From assembly GCA_903934285.1 (NCBI GenBank), contig CAIZNN010000181.1, positions 48,765 to 112,764 of the forward strand: a stretch of DNA of 64,000 bases, written 5' to 3'. Position numbers and translations under genes: made by a program. Below are positions 52,967 to 60,630 of the stretch, piece after piece. The notes beneath the pieces were generated by a model, which searched no databases, was not told the DNA's origin, and saw nothing but the letters and a program-made list of their open reading frames with translations. The stretch comes from Akkermansiaceae bacterium. GTDB taxonomy: Bacteria; Verrucomicrobiota; Verrucomicrobiia; Verrucomicrobiales; Akkermansiaceae. The first letter of the stretch is position 1; every line of letters begins with the position of its first letter.

Positions 52967-54124
52967 CTACAGCCGCTCGCCGAGGGTGCCGGCGGCCCAG
53001 GCATCGAGCAACTGTATCATCTCGGCGAATGCAGCGGACCGTCCGGAGCGGACAAAATGCCCGCTGGCACAGTTGCCGGCCAGCAGCAGTCCCGCGTCAT
53101 CCAATCCCCTCAGGGCGGCGGCGAGGCAACCGGCACCGAAATTATCGCCCGCCCCGGTCGAGATGAGCGGCTCACGGCAATAGGGCCCCGGCACATAGAC
53201 CGTGCCGGCAGCGCTGGCGCAGGCGGCACCGTCGTTGGGATGAATGATGACCCGGTCCACGGCGATGTGGGAATGCAGCAGCGCGGCGAGTTCCACCACC
53301 GCCTCGGCATCCCTGCGCCCATGATAGGCGGCGCCAAACACTTCGCCCATTTGCCATGCCTCCTTCAAATTGAAACTGAGTATGGTCTGGCACTGCCGGG
53401 TGATTGGCCCGAGGCGCTCGAGCAGGTCCGCCCGGTCGGCCGCCGGCCGCGTCTCAAACTCTGCCAAGTCCATGAAAAACACCACCGCCTTGGCTGCCAC
53501 ACCGAGCTCCGCCAGACGGGCCGCCAGATTGCTCCAGATCGCGCCGGCATGCGGCAGCTTGCCCCAGTTGAGCGCGCCGATGAAACCGGCCGCCTGCAAT
53601 TCCGTGTCGAGCGCGCTGGGGCCCACACGCTCTAACAACCGCGCCCAGGTCACCTCCTCGCACGCGGCCATATCGCACAGCATGATCTTGCCGTCGGTGA
53701 ACTCAAGGCAGGTGGTGCGCGCGGGGTCCGCCAGCGTGAAGAGGCGCTGCATTTTGCCGCCCAGCGCCTCCTGATAGATCGGCAGCACCTCGCCACTGCC
53801 CATCGCGCCGATGTAGGTGAGGTCAATCGCGCCAGCGTGGATGGCATGCATGGCGGCGGCAAAGAGCGGGCCATTGCCGCCGAACTTGTCGCCCAAGTGC
53901 CGCGCCGGATAGGAAGCCGAGACACCCGCGGCGGCGGCCACCTTGGGCCCGAACTCGGCCATCGTGGCCGGCATTTGCAAGCGCACGAACGTGTCGATAA
54001 AGCCATCGAAGCCACACAGCCCGGCAGGTCGCGGCGGCGCGGTGGATGTTAGATCCGCCTTGAACTCCGCAATGACCCCGGCGAGTGCTGCGACGTTGCG
54101 ATAGATCCTGATCGGGGTGGCCAT
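52967..54124 (-). CDS. PfkB-family carbohydrate kinase
   Basis: This 385-residue ribokinase-fold sugar kinase has GDKFGGNGPLFAAAM near the N-terminal third, where the substrate-binding glycine motif is expected, and the second PfkB signature STGAGDNFGAGCLAAAL near the C-terminus, containing the anion hole and catalytic aspartate. It is longer than the usual 300-330 residues because of N-terminal and internal insertions, so the substrate (ribose, fructose, adenosine or another) cannot be assigned. It lies alone between the TPR gene and a beta-propeller gene on the same strand. Confidence 0.85.
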   Translation of the reverse strand: MATPIRIYRNVAALAGVIAEFKADLTSTAPPRPAGLCGFDGFIDTFVRLQMPATMAEFGPKVAAAAGVSASYPARHLGDKFGGNGPLFAAAMHAIHAGAIDLTYIGAMGSGEVLPIYQEALGGKMQRLFTLADPARTTCLEFTDGKIMLCDMAACEEVTWARLLERVGPSALDTELQAAGFIGALNWGKLPHAGAIWSNLAARLAELGVAAKAVVFFMDLAEFETRPAADRADLLERLGPITRQCQTILSFNLKEAWQMGEVFGAAYHGRRDAEAVVELAALLHSHIAVDRVIIHPNDGAACASAAGTVYVPGPYCREPLISTGAGDNFGAGCLAAALRGLDDAGLLLAGNCASGHFVRSGRSAAFAEMIQLLDAWAAGTLGERL

Positions 54125-54160
54125 GGCGGATGGGGCGATTGGTCCGCCCGGGGGTTCATG

Positions 54161-55054
54161 CTAATGGGCTATCTCATTTTTGGTCACATCCCCCGGCACA
54201 TCCAACAATTGGATGCTGGATATGGTTTTGAACGCCTGGTGGTCGGCAAACGTCCAGACGACTTTCTTGTCAGGCGTGATTTCGATGAGGTGCGGGGCTT
54301 TGCCGAATTGGCCGTGGCCGAGCCAGTTGGAAACCACGGTGTTGCCGTTAGGCAGGCGCTGCAAACCCGTCATGAAATGCAGCGCGATGCCCGCCAAGTC
54401 GCCGTCCTTGATTTCCCACACCGTGGTGCCTGCCGCATCCACCTCGCACACCCTGCGGCCGCCGGGAAAATCGCCACAGGCAATGAGCGTGTTGCCGCTG
54501 GCCAGGCGGATCACGCTGTGCGGCCCGCCCGCGGCCGCAATTTCGCGGACCACCTTGCCCTGCGAATCATATTCGCGCACGACCTGTTCGCCGTAGTGCG
54601 CGACGAGATAATGGTCGTTGGCCAGGCGCCGGGCATTGCGCATGTAGAGGTGGCCACCGTCCTTGCCCGCGGGCAACAACTTGATTTCCTTGACGATTTT
54701 GCCGCTCGGGTCGACGTCGAGCAGGCGTCCGGCATTGCACTCGCCGATGAAGGTGTTGCCATTGGCGAGGCGCTGGCAAGCATATATCTCACTGCTGGAT
54801 TGATAGTCGAAGACGACCTGCTTGTCGCGGGTGACTTCCTTCACGCCGTGCCCGGTGTTGAACAGCAGGTTGCCATTGGGCAACACCCAGACATCATTGC
54901 AGTCCTTGGCTGGATACTCCCACTCGATCTTGCCGTCGGCGGCGACCACGCACGCTTTCCCCTGGCTGTAGTCCGCGCAAGCAAACCGGTGCCCTTCGGC
55001 ATGGGCAAACGCTGCCCAACCCACAATCACTGCTGATATGATGTTCGTTTTCAT
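54161..55054 (-). CDS. Secreted beta-propeller protein (PQQ/NHL-like)
   Basis: A 297-residue exported protein: signal peptide NIISAVIVGWAAFAHAEG, then about six blades with the recurring pattern LANGNTFI, LPNGNLLF, LASGNTLIACGDFPGG and LPNGNTVVSN. Each blade pairs a 'GKIxWE' or 'KKVVWTF' strand. The pattern resembles arylsulfotransferase-like and PQQ-like propellers, but no catalytic histidine could be assigned. It may bind a ligand or a surface partner. The PfkB kinase lies downstream with a 36-nt gap. Confidence 0.75.
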   Translation of the reverse strand: MKTNIISAVIVGWAAFAHAEGHRFACADYSQGKACVVAADGKIEWEYPAKDCNDVWVLPNGNLLFNTGHGVKEVTRDKQVVFDYQSSSEIYACQRLANGNTFIGECNAGRLLDVDPSGKIVKEIKLLPAGKDGGHLYMRNARRLANDHYLVAHYGEQVVREYDSQGKVVREIAAAGGPHSVIRLASGNTLIACGDFPGGRRVCEVDAAGTTVWEIKDGDLAGIALHFMTGLQRLPNGNTVVSNWLGHGQFGKAPHLIEITPDKKVVWTFADHQAFKTISSIQLLDVPGDVTKNEIAH

Positions 55055-55135
55055 TGGTTATTGTTCTTGAGATATACCTACCCGGCCGCATGCGCCCGTA
55101 GCCCCGGCCCTGCCATCCAACCCATCCGCTCCGCA

Positions 55136-56137
55136 TTAGACCGGCTCGCCGAGCGCCACCACATCGGCACGCATGCGGCGCATGTCGGCGGCTTCCAGCG
55201 CCAACCCGCCGGCCTTGGCATTGTCGGCCAATTGGCTCAGCGTGCGCGTGCCGCACAAAACGTGGGTCACTCCGGGTTGGGCCGCGGTCCAGGCAATCGC
55301 CAATTGCGAGAGGGTGCAGTCATACTTGACGAGCAACTCGCGCCAATTGGCAAGCACGTCGAGCACGCGGCGGCGGTTGGCCGGGGTGAACCACGGGTTC
55401 CAGGCCTCGTTGCTGCGAAACTCGTCGGCACGAAACACGCGCTCCATGCCGACCTTGCCGGTCAACAAGCCTTGTTCCAGCGACATGTATGTTAGGGTCG
55501 CCATCTGGTGCTGCGCGCACAACGGCAAAATCTCCTGCTCCGCCTCGCGGCACAGCATCGAATAGCGCAACTGATGGCTCACAATTGCCCCGCAGCCAAG
55601 GAACTCCTGCAACTCGTCGGGCGTCACATTGCTGACACCGATGTGGCGGATTTTCCCCTGCTCCTGGAATTTGAGCAGGCAGGCCATGCTGTCGGCTACC
55701 GGGGTTTTGTCCGGCGCCATTGCCGGCCAATGCACCTGATAGAGGTCGACATAGTCGGTGTGCAGGCGGCGCAGGCTGTTGTCGATTTCGAGCTGCAAGG
55801 TGTCCGGCCGCAAGCTGCGGTGCATCGCCTTGCCATCCAAATCGGCAAAATACGAGCCGCGCGCATCCTCCCACCACAGCCCGCACTTGGTGGCGATGAG
55901 CGCCTGCTCGCGGCGGCCTTTCACCGCCTTGCCAACCACCGTCTCGCTGCGGCCCCAGCCGTAGGCCGGTGCCGTGTCGATCAAGTTGATACCGAGGTCG
56001 AGGGCGGTCTGGATGAGGCGGATGGATTGCGCGTCATCCGGGTTGTCGCCCCAAGGGGTGCCGCCGCCCAGCACCCAGGTGCCCAGGGCGATGGTGGATG
56101 CGTTGATGCCGGATTGGCCAAGAGGTCGGTATTGCAT
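55136..56137 (-). CDS. Aldo/keto reductase
   Basis: This TIM-barrel NADP-dependent oxidoreductase starts at the conserved MQYRPLGQSGINASTIALGTW (read as MQYRPLGQSG then ALGTW), so ATG 56137 is chosen over 56371. The catalytic tetrad region reads NLIDTAPAYGWG (Asp and Tyr), with LIATKCGLWW (Lys) and YQVHWP (His). The C-terminal coenzyme block is HVLCGTRTLSQLADN. At 333 residues it fits the family. The ATG is preceded, 5 nt away, by a C11-AG-C7 homopolymer tract on the coding strand. Confidence 0.9.
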   Translation of the reverse strand: MQYRPLGQSGINASTIALGTWVLGGGTPWGDNPDDAQSIRLIQTALDLGINLIDTAPAYGWGRSETVVGKAVKGRREQALIATKCGLWWEDARGSYFADLDGKAMHRSLRPDTLQLEIDNSLRRLHTDYVDLYQVHWPAMAPDKTPVADSMACLLKFQEQGKIRHIGVSNVTPDELQEFLGCGAIVSHQLRYSMLCREAEQEILPLCAQHQMATLTYMSLEQGLLTGKVGMERVFRADEFRSNEAWNPWFTPANRRRVLDVLANWRELLVKYDCTLSQLAIAWTAAQPGVTHVLCGTRTLSQLADNAKAGGLALEAADMRRMRADVVALGEPV

Positions 56138-56142
56138 GGGAT

Positions 56143-56162
56143 GGGGGGGGGGGCTGGGGGGG
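56143..56162. repeat. G11-CT-G7 homopolymer tract before the aldo/keto reductase start
   Basis: On the coding (minus) strand this is C7-AG-C11, ending 5 nt before the ATG, where a ribosome-binding site should be. Runs this long are prone to slippage and could vary in length between cells. Confidence 0.85.
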
Positions 56163-56558
56163 AAGATTGACTGACGGCTTCGAGAGTAGCGCCGACCAAC
56201 CGGTCCGGCAATCGCAGAAAATAGAATCACCGCGCTCTTTGGCGATGAACTCCACGCCTCCAACAACAATTGGCTTCCCTTCGACCCGCAGAATGGTTGA
56301 ATGAACCTCAATGCTTGCGCCAAACCATCAGGCGGGCCGTCGGCCCTTGACTCCCGGGCCGCGCCGGCCAACCGTAGCTAGCATGGCTATGGGATGGAGA
56401 GGGTTCATGGACGTGGTGACAGCCGCGCACAGGATGCAATGCAATTCATCCTGCCGCTAACCATTCCGCCCAGGCCCCGCCCGGGAGCGCAGGGCGCCGG
56501 GTCGTTTCGACCACGAAAAATACCTGTCGAACCCACGCAAGCAATGGGGACGATAACA

Positions 56559-56586
56559 CCGCCCCTGCCTGTTGCATCAGGGGCGG
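56559..56586 (-). terminator. Hairpin terminator after the MGDKSPK gene
   Basis: CCGCCCCTG pairs with CAGGGGCGG around a 10-nt loop. On the minus strand it follows the MGDKSPK stop by about 20 nt and is succeeded by TGTTAT, a weak U-rich tail. Confidence 0.6.
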
Positions 56587-56605
56587 GACACAAGCCGACT
56601 AGCGC

Positions 56606-56713
56606 CTAGGGCTTCTTGGCAGAAGCCTGTTTCTTCGCCTGGGAGGCGCTGCTGCTCTTGACCTGTTTTTGCGCGGACTTCTTTTGGTTCGCTTTGGGGG
56701 ATTTGTCGCCCAT
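56606..56713 (-). CDS. Small lysine-rich MGDKSPK protein
   Basis: A 35-residue, very basic protein, MGDKSPKANQKKSAQK followed by a Lys/Ser/Ala/Gln tail. The MGD(K/R)SPK opening is a familiar one for tiny conserved proteins annotated as hypothetical in several phyla. The ATG at 56713 is chosen, because the 97-residue track ORF has an unrelated extension. It has no transmembrane segment and is probably nucleic-acid-associated or disordered. A hairpin follows it, so it forms its own short transcript. Confidence 0.7.
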   Translation of the reverse strand: MGDKSPKANQKKSAQKQVKSSSASQAKKQASAKKP

Positions 56714-56915
56714 GGTGGTGGTTCGGTTAGTATGGTTAGAGTTGCCGGCGGCACCTGATTGTCCCGTCTGCGATTTCACCATCGACACTTCGGCCGCCGA
56801 TGTCAAGCGTCGGGTTTGCGGGGGATTTGTCATCGTCATGGCCGCGGCGCTTGGCGGCAAACCAAGCAACGACAGGCGCGGGCGCCTGTCTGCCATCACC
56901 GCCGGGACGGCTGTG

Positions 56916-57617
56916 TTACTTAGTGCAGGCCTGCAAGCCTCGCGTGGCGGCGTCCTTGACCACCTTGGAGGGCGTGCTGGCGAGAACCTTCTCGTAAGTG
57001 ATCTTCGCGGCGTTCTTGTTACCAGCGGCCAGCAGATGTTCCGCGCAATTCAGCGAGGCATCGGCGATGGCGGCCATGGTCCCGGCCGCGGGTTTGGCCA
57101 TGAGGAGGGCCTTGGCCGCGTCTTGCGAAGCGATGTCACCCACGGCATGGGCGGCGGCGGCGGCGACGCCCGGGTCGCTATCGGCGAGCAGGGGGGTCAG
57201 CGCGGCCAGCGCGGCGGCTTCACCACGGACACCTAACGAGCTGATCATGCCGATCTTGAGCTTGGCGGGAACCTTCGGGAGCGCGTCACGCAGGGCTTGG
57301 CCGGCTTCCGGTCCGGGGATGCGCTCCAAGGCATAGCGGGCCATGTGGGAGAGCTTCTCATCCGCCAGCAACGGGGCCAGCGCCGGCACCGCGGCGGCGG
57401 TACCGATGGTCCTGAGGGCGCGACACACCGCGTCCTTGGCGGCTTGGGGCACTTCGGTCTTGAGCACCGCGATGAGGCCGGATTCCAACTCCTTGCGGGC
57501 TGCGGCATCGGTGTGAGTCGCCACGATCGCGTCGTCGATGGGCATGAGGAGGTTGGGATCCGTGCCCCAATCGTAGGTTTTCAGAGCTTCCAGGGCTTTG
57601 GCCAGATTTTCAGTCAT
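56916..57617 (-). CDS. HEAT-repeat protein
   Basis: A 233-residue alpha-helical repeat protein with HEAT/PBS-lyase-like units, for example VCRALRTIGTAAAVPALAPLL, SHMARYALERIPGPEAGQAL, SLGVRGEAAALAALTPLLADSD and AAAHAVGDIASQDAAKALL. Such proteins are common in Verrucomicrobia and Planctomycetes. The repeated helices suggest a protein-binding scaffold. It lies 54 nt downstream of the Gfo/Idh/MocA gene on the same strand, so the two are probably co-transcribed. Confidence 0.8.
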   Translation of the reverse strand: MTENLAKALEALKTYDWGTDPNLLMPIDDAIVATHTDAAARKELESGLIAVLKTEVPQAAKDAVCRALRTIGTAAAVPALAPLLADEKLSHMARYALERIPGPEAGQALRDALPKVPAKLKIGMISSLGVRGEAAALAALTPLLADSDPGVAAAAAHAVGDIASQDAAKALLMAKPAAGTMAAIADASLNCAEHLLAAGNKNAAKITYEKVLASTPSKVVKDAATRGLQACTK

Positions 57618-57671
57618 AATGTGGTTCCTTCTAAAAAGAGTTCAGGTGGTTGGATAAAGGCGGCGGCGGGA

Positions 57672-58907
57672 TCAAAGCTGCCATGGTTCGCGGCGGGCCC
57701 GATCGATGAAGCGGTTGGCCTCGTCGTCGCCGATGAATTGTTGTTTCGCCGCGTCCCACTTGAGCGAGCGGCCCAAGGTGTAGGCGATGATGCCGAGATG
57801 ACAGACGGTCACGGTATTGACGGCGAGTTCGATGTCGCGGAAGGGCTTGGCGCGGGTCTTGATGCACTCCAGGAAATCGGCGCCGATGCCGCCCTTGGCC
57901 GCATATTCAGGGATCTTCTTGGGCTCGCGCTTCTCACCGGGAGTGCCGTCGACTTGATGCTGCGATTTGCCCGGCTTGTTGAGAGTCAGCTCGACGCCGT
58001 TGGGATACTTGAAGGCAAGCCATCTCTTGTCGCCCTCCACGGTGAGGATCACCTCCGTCGGTTGCAGTTCGCGCACGTCCACGGCGAAGGTGGCGCCACC
58101 GATGTGATGGGCGCCCCAGTCGGTCATGTTGCCGCCGGAATAATCGGAATAGGACCGCCAACTGCCACCCTCGCAAGAGAAGTTGCCGTCGCAGCGACTG
58201 TGATTGTAGGGTGCCCAGGGTGCCGGCCCGAGCCACATTTCCCAGTCCATGTCGGCGGGGCAATTCTCGGCCGGCAAGTTGCATGCCTTGGAGATTGTCC
58301 CCATCTCGACGTTGATCGCCTTGATCGGGCCGAGTTCGCCGCTCCAACAGGGATTGACGATCTTGCGGTAATCCTCCAGGACGCGCTGGCTGCCGCCGGA
58401 TACCACGCGGCCGTAGCGGCGGGCGGCTTCGACGACCAGCTGGCCCTCGCGCAAGGTGCGGGTTTCCGGTTTCTGGCAGAAAACATCCTTGCCGGCGCGG
58501 CAAGCCTCGATGATCTGGATGCCATGCCAGTGGTCCGGGGTGGCGATGTGCACCGCGTCGATGTCCTCGCGAGCCAGCATCTCGCGGAAATCAACGTAGG
58601 CTTTGCAGTCCTTGTTGCCATATTTCCCGTCGACCTGGTTCTTGCGCTCATTGCGGACGTTGCCGCGCACTTCGCACACGCCGACATACTGCACCAGCGG
58701 GTTGTTGAGGAAATTGCTCATGTCGCCGCTGCCCATGTTGCCCAGGCCGATGCCGCCCATGACGATGCGGTTGCTGGGTGCGGGCTTCTCGTCATTGCCA
58801 AGTGCGCTGGAGGGAATGATGGTGGGAAACCCGAGGGCGACGGTCGTCAAACCGGTCGCTTTCAGGAAATCACGGCGTGTGTGTTGGTTCTGCTTCGTCT
58901 GGGACAT
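57672..58907 (-). CDS. Tat-exported Gfo/Idh/MocA-family oxidoreductase
   Basis: An NAD(P)-dependent sugar or inositol dehydrogenase of the GFO/IDH/MocA fold. The ATG at 58907 opens MSQTKQNQHTRRDFLKATGLTTVALG (read as two pieces), a classic Tat signal (RRDFLK) followed by a hydrophobic segment. The Rossmann motif is VMGGIGLGNMGSGD, EKP-like QKPETRTLREGQ follows, and a C-terminal WMGAHHIG-like stretch reads DWGAHHIGGATF. The mature enzyme has about 380 residues. Periplasmic Gfo/Idh proteins of this sort are a hallmark of Planctomycetes and Verrucomicrobia, used in degradation of complex sugars. Confidence 0.9.
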   Translation of the reverse strand: MSQTKQNQHTRRDFLKATGLTTVALGFPTIIPSSALGNDEKPAPSNRIVMGGIGLGNMGSGDMSNFLNNPLVQYVGVCEVRGNVRNERKNQVDGKYGNKDCKAYVDFREMLAREDIDAVHIATPDHWHGIQIIEACRAGKDVFCQKPETRTLREGQLVVEAARRYGRVVSGGSQRVLEDYRKIVNPCWSGELGPIKAINVEMGTISKACNLPAENCPADMDWEMWLGPAPWAPYNHSRCDGNFSCEGGSWRSYSDYSGGNMTDWGAHHIGGATFAVDVRELQPTEVILTVEGDKRWLAFKYPNGVELTLNKPGKSQHQVDGTPGEKREPKKIPEYAAKGGIGADFLECIKTRAKPFRDIELAVNTVTVCHLGIIAYTLGRSLKWDAAKQQFIGDDEANRFIDRARREPWQL

Positions 58908-59161
58908 GATCTGCTCACAACGCTGGGAAAAACCGGCGTCTTTCAGCAATCTGAGGGCACGACGACATTTCTGCCGAGCCCCGCCGCGCCGCCCGCCGAT
59001 ACCGGCCCGGGCAGCGGGAAATTTCCCGCCGCCATCGCCGCGCGAGCCGGCGTGGATCGCGGCTGGCCCTGCCCGAAGTGCCGCCGCACTCCTCAAATCG
59101 GCTGGCGCACGCCAATCCCGCCTTGAAATCCTGACACGCCCGTGCATTCTCCGGCCCGCCC

Positions 59162-60457
59162 ATGGCCGAACCTTCCTTCCAGTCGCTTCCCGGATTCCGC
59201 GATTTCATTCCCCGTGAATGCGCCGTGCGCAATTATTTGTTCGAGACATGGCGGGCGGTGGCACGGCGCTGCGGCTATGCGGAATACGAGACGCCGATTC
59301 TGGAAGACACCGCGCTGTACCTCAAAAAGTCCGGCGGCGAGCTCTCGGCCCAGTTGTTCCGCTTTGAGGACCAAGGCGGCCGTGATGTGACGCTGCGGCC
59401 GGAAGTGACCGCCTCGCTGGCCCGCCTCGCCGCGCAACACCAGCGCGATTTCCCCAAGCCGCTCAAGTGGTTCGAGATCGGCCAGTGTTTCCGCTACGAA
59501 AAGCCGCAAAAAGGCCGCGGCCGCGAGTTCCACCAGTTCAACGTCGATATCCTCGGCGAGGCCGGCCCCGCCGCCGATGCCGAACTCATCGCCCTGGCCA
59601 TCGAAACCATGCTCGCCTTCGGCTTCGTCGCCGGCGACTTTGTCATCCGCGTCTCGGATCGCAAGGCATGGATGGATTTCGCCTCCCGCCATGGCCTCGC
59701 CGAAGATGCCATCCCGGAGTTCCTCAACATCATCGACAAACTCGAGCGCGAAAAACCCGAGTTGCTCAAATCCAAACTCGCCGGCTTCGGCCTCACCCCG
59801 GAGCTCGTCCGCGACTTCATCGCCCATCCCGACCATGCCTCGGCCGCCTATCAGGCGATCCTCGCCGATCTAACGGCCCGCGGGTTTGCCGCCTTTGTGG
59901 AGCTCGATCTCTCGATCGTGCGCGGCCTGGCCTATTACACCGGGGTGGTGTTTGAAGTTTTCGATGCCACCAAGTCGATGCGTGCCGTCGCCGGCGGCGG
60001 CCGCTACGACACGCTGGTGGCCACCATTTCCGGGGGGGCCACCGATCTGCCCGCCACCGGCTTTGCCATGGGCGACTATGTGATCCGCAATCTGATTGAG
60101 GAAACCACCCACGCCGCAATGCAAATGGAAGTCTGGCTGCAACGCAACGCCGCCGCCTGCGACGTGTTTGTCGTCGTCGCCGATGAATCCATGCGCCCCG
60201 CCGCCTTGCGCCTCGTCACCGACCTGCGCCGCGCCGGCGTGGCCGCCGATCTGCCGCTGGCCCCGGCCAAGGTGCCCAAACAATTCCAAAGCGCCGAACG
60301 CTCGCGCGCCCGCTTCGCCCTGATCGTGGGCGCGGAATATCCCGCCCTCAAACTCAAAATCCTCGCCAGCCGCGCCGAAGAAGCCGGCCACGCCAGCACC
60401 GCCGTCGCCTGGATCGCCGGGCGCCTCCAACAACCCGACGGCCCGCTGATTGCATGA
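59162..60457 (+). CDS. hisS: Histidine--tRNA ligase
   Basis: Class II aminoacyl-tRNA synthetase for histidine. Motif 1 lies near DVTLRPEVTASLARL. Motif 2 reads CFRYEKPQKGRGREFHQFNVDILG (read here as two pieces). The histidine A block RGLAYYTGVVFEVFD is near residue 257, and GFAMGDYVIRNL is near motif 3. The C-terminal half is an anticodon-binding HGTP-like domain (DVFVVVADESMRPAALRL). At 431 residues the length is normal. The aspS gene follows on the same strand after 173 nt that contain a long hairpin. Confidence 0.95.
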   Translation: MAEPSFQSLPGFRDFIPRECAVRNYLFETWRAVARRCGYAEYETPILEDTALYLKKSGGELSAQLFRFEDQGGRDVTLRPEVTASLARLAAQHQRDFPKPLKWFEIGQCFRYEKPQKGRGREFHQFNVDILGEAGPAADAELIALAIETMLAFGFVAGDFVIRVSDRKAWMDFASRHGLAEDAIPEFLNIIDKLEREKPELLKSKLAGFGLTPELVRDFIAHPDHASAAYQAILADLTARGFAAFVELDLSIVRGLAYYTGVVFEVFDATKSMRAVAGGGRYDTLVATISGGATDLPATGFAMGDYVIRNLIEETTHAAMQMEVWLQRNAAACDVFVVVADESMRPAALRLVTDLRRAGVAADLPLAPAKVPKQFQSAERSRARFALIVGAEYPALKLKILASRAEEAGHASTAVAWIAGRLQQPDGPLIA

Positions 60458-60471
60458 AGACCGAAGACAGA

Positions 60472-60579
60472 AGACAGCAGACCGCTGCGCTGCCAGACAG
60501 AAGACAGAAGACCGGACGCAGCGGCATCTCTTTCTCTTTTCTTCTGTCTTCTGTCTGGCAGCGCAGCGATCTGCTGTCT
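60472..60579. repeat. 39-bp near-perfect inverted repeat between hisS and aspS
   Basis: Arms 60472-60510 and 60541-60579 are reverse complements over 39 bp with a single mismatch, and the loop is 30 nt. The arms contain GAAGACAG-type direct repeats. Transcribed, this makes a long double-stranded stem that could stall transcription or be an RNase III target, or it may be a mobile palindromic element. Confidence 0.92.
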
Positions 60580-60630
60580 CTTCCCTGATAACTTCCAACA
60601 TCTAACAGCCAACCCGTAACCGAGCCCCCC

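Larger units (their letters stand above)
56138..56605. other. 468-nt gene-less stretch
   Basis: It contains the homopolymer tract (56143-56162) at one end and a terminator-type hairpin (56559-56586) at the other. Nothing between them reads as a convincing gene on either strand. Confidence 0.6.

Noticed and set aside
57297-59126. 609-residue plus-strand ORF opposite the HEAT and Gfo/Idh/MocA genes
   Set aside because: Antisense shadow. The minus-strand proteins show clear motifs (Tat signal, Rossmann site, HEAT units).
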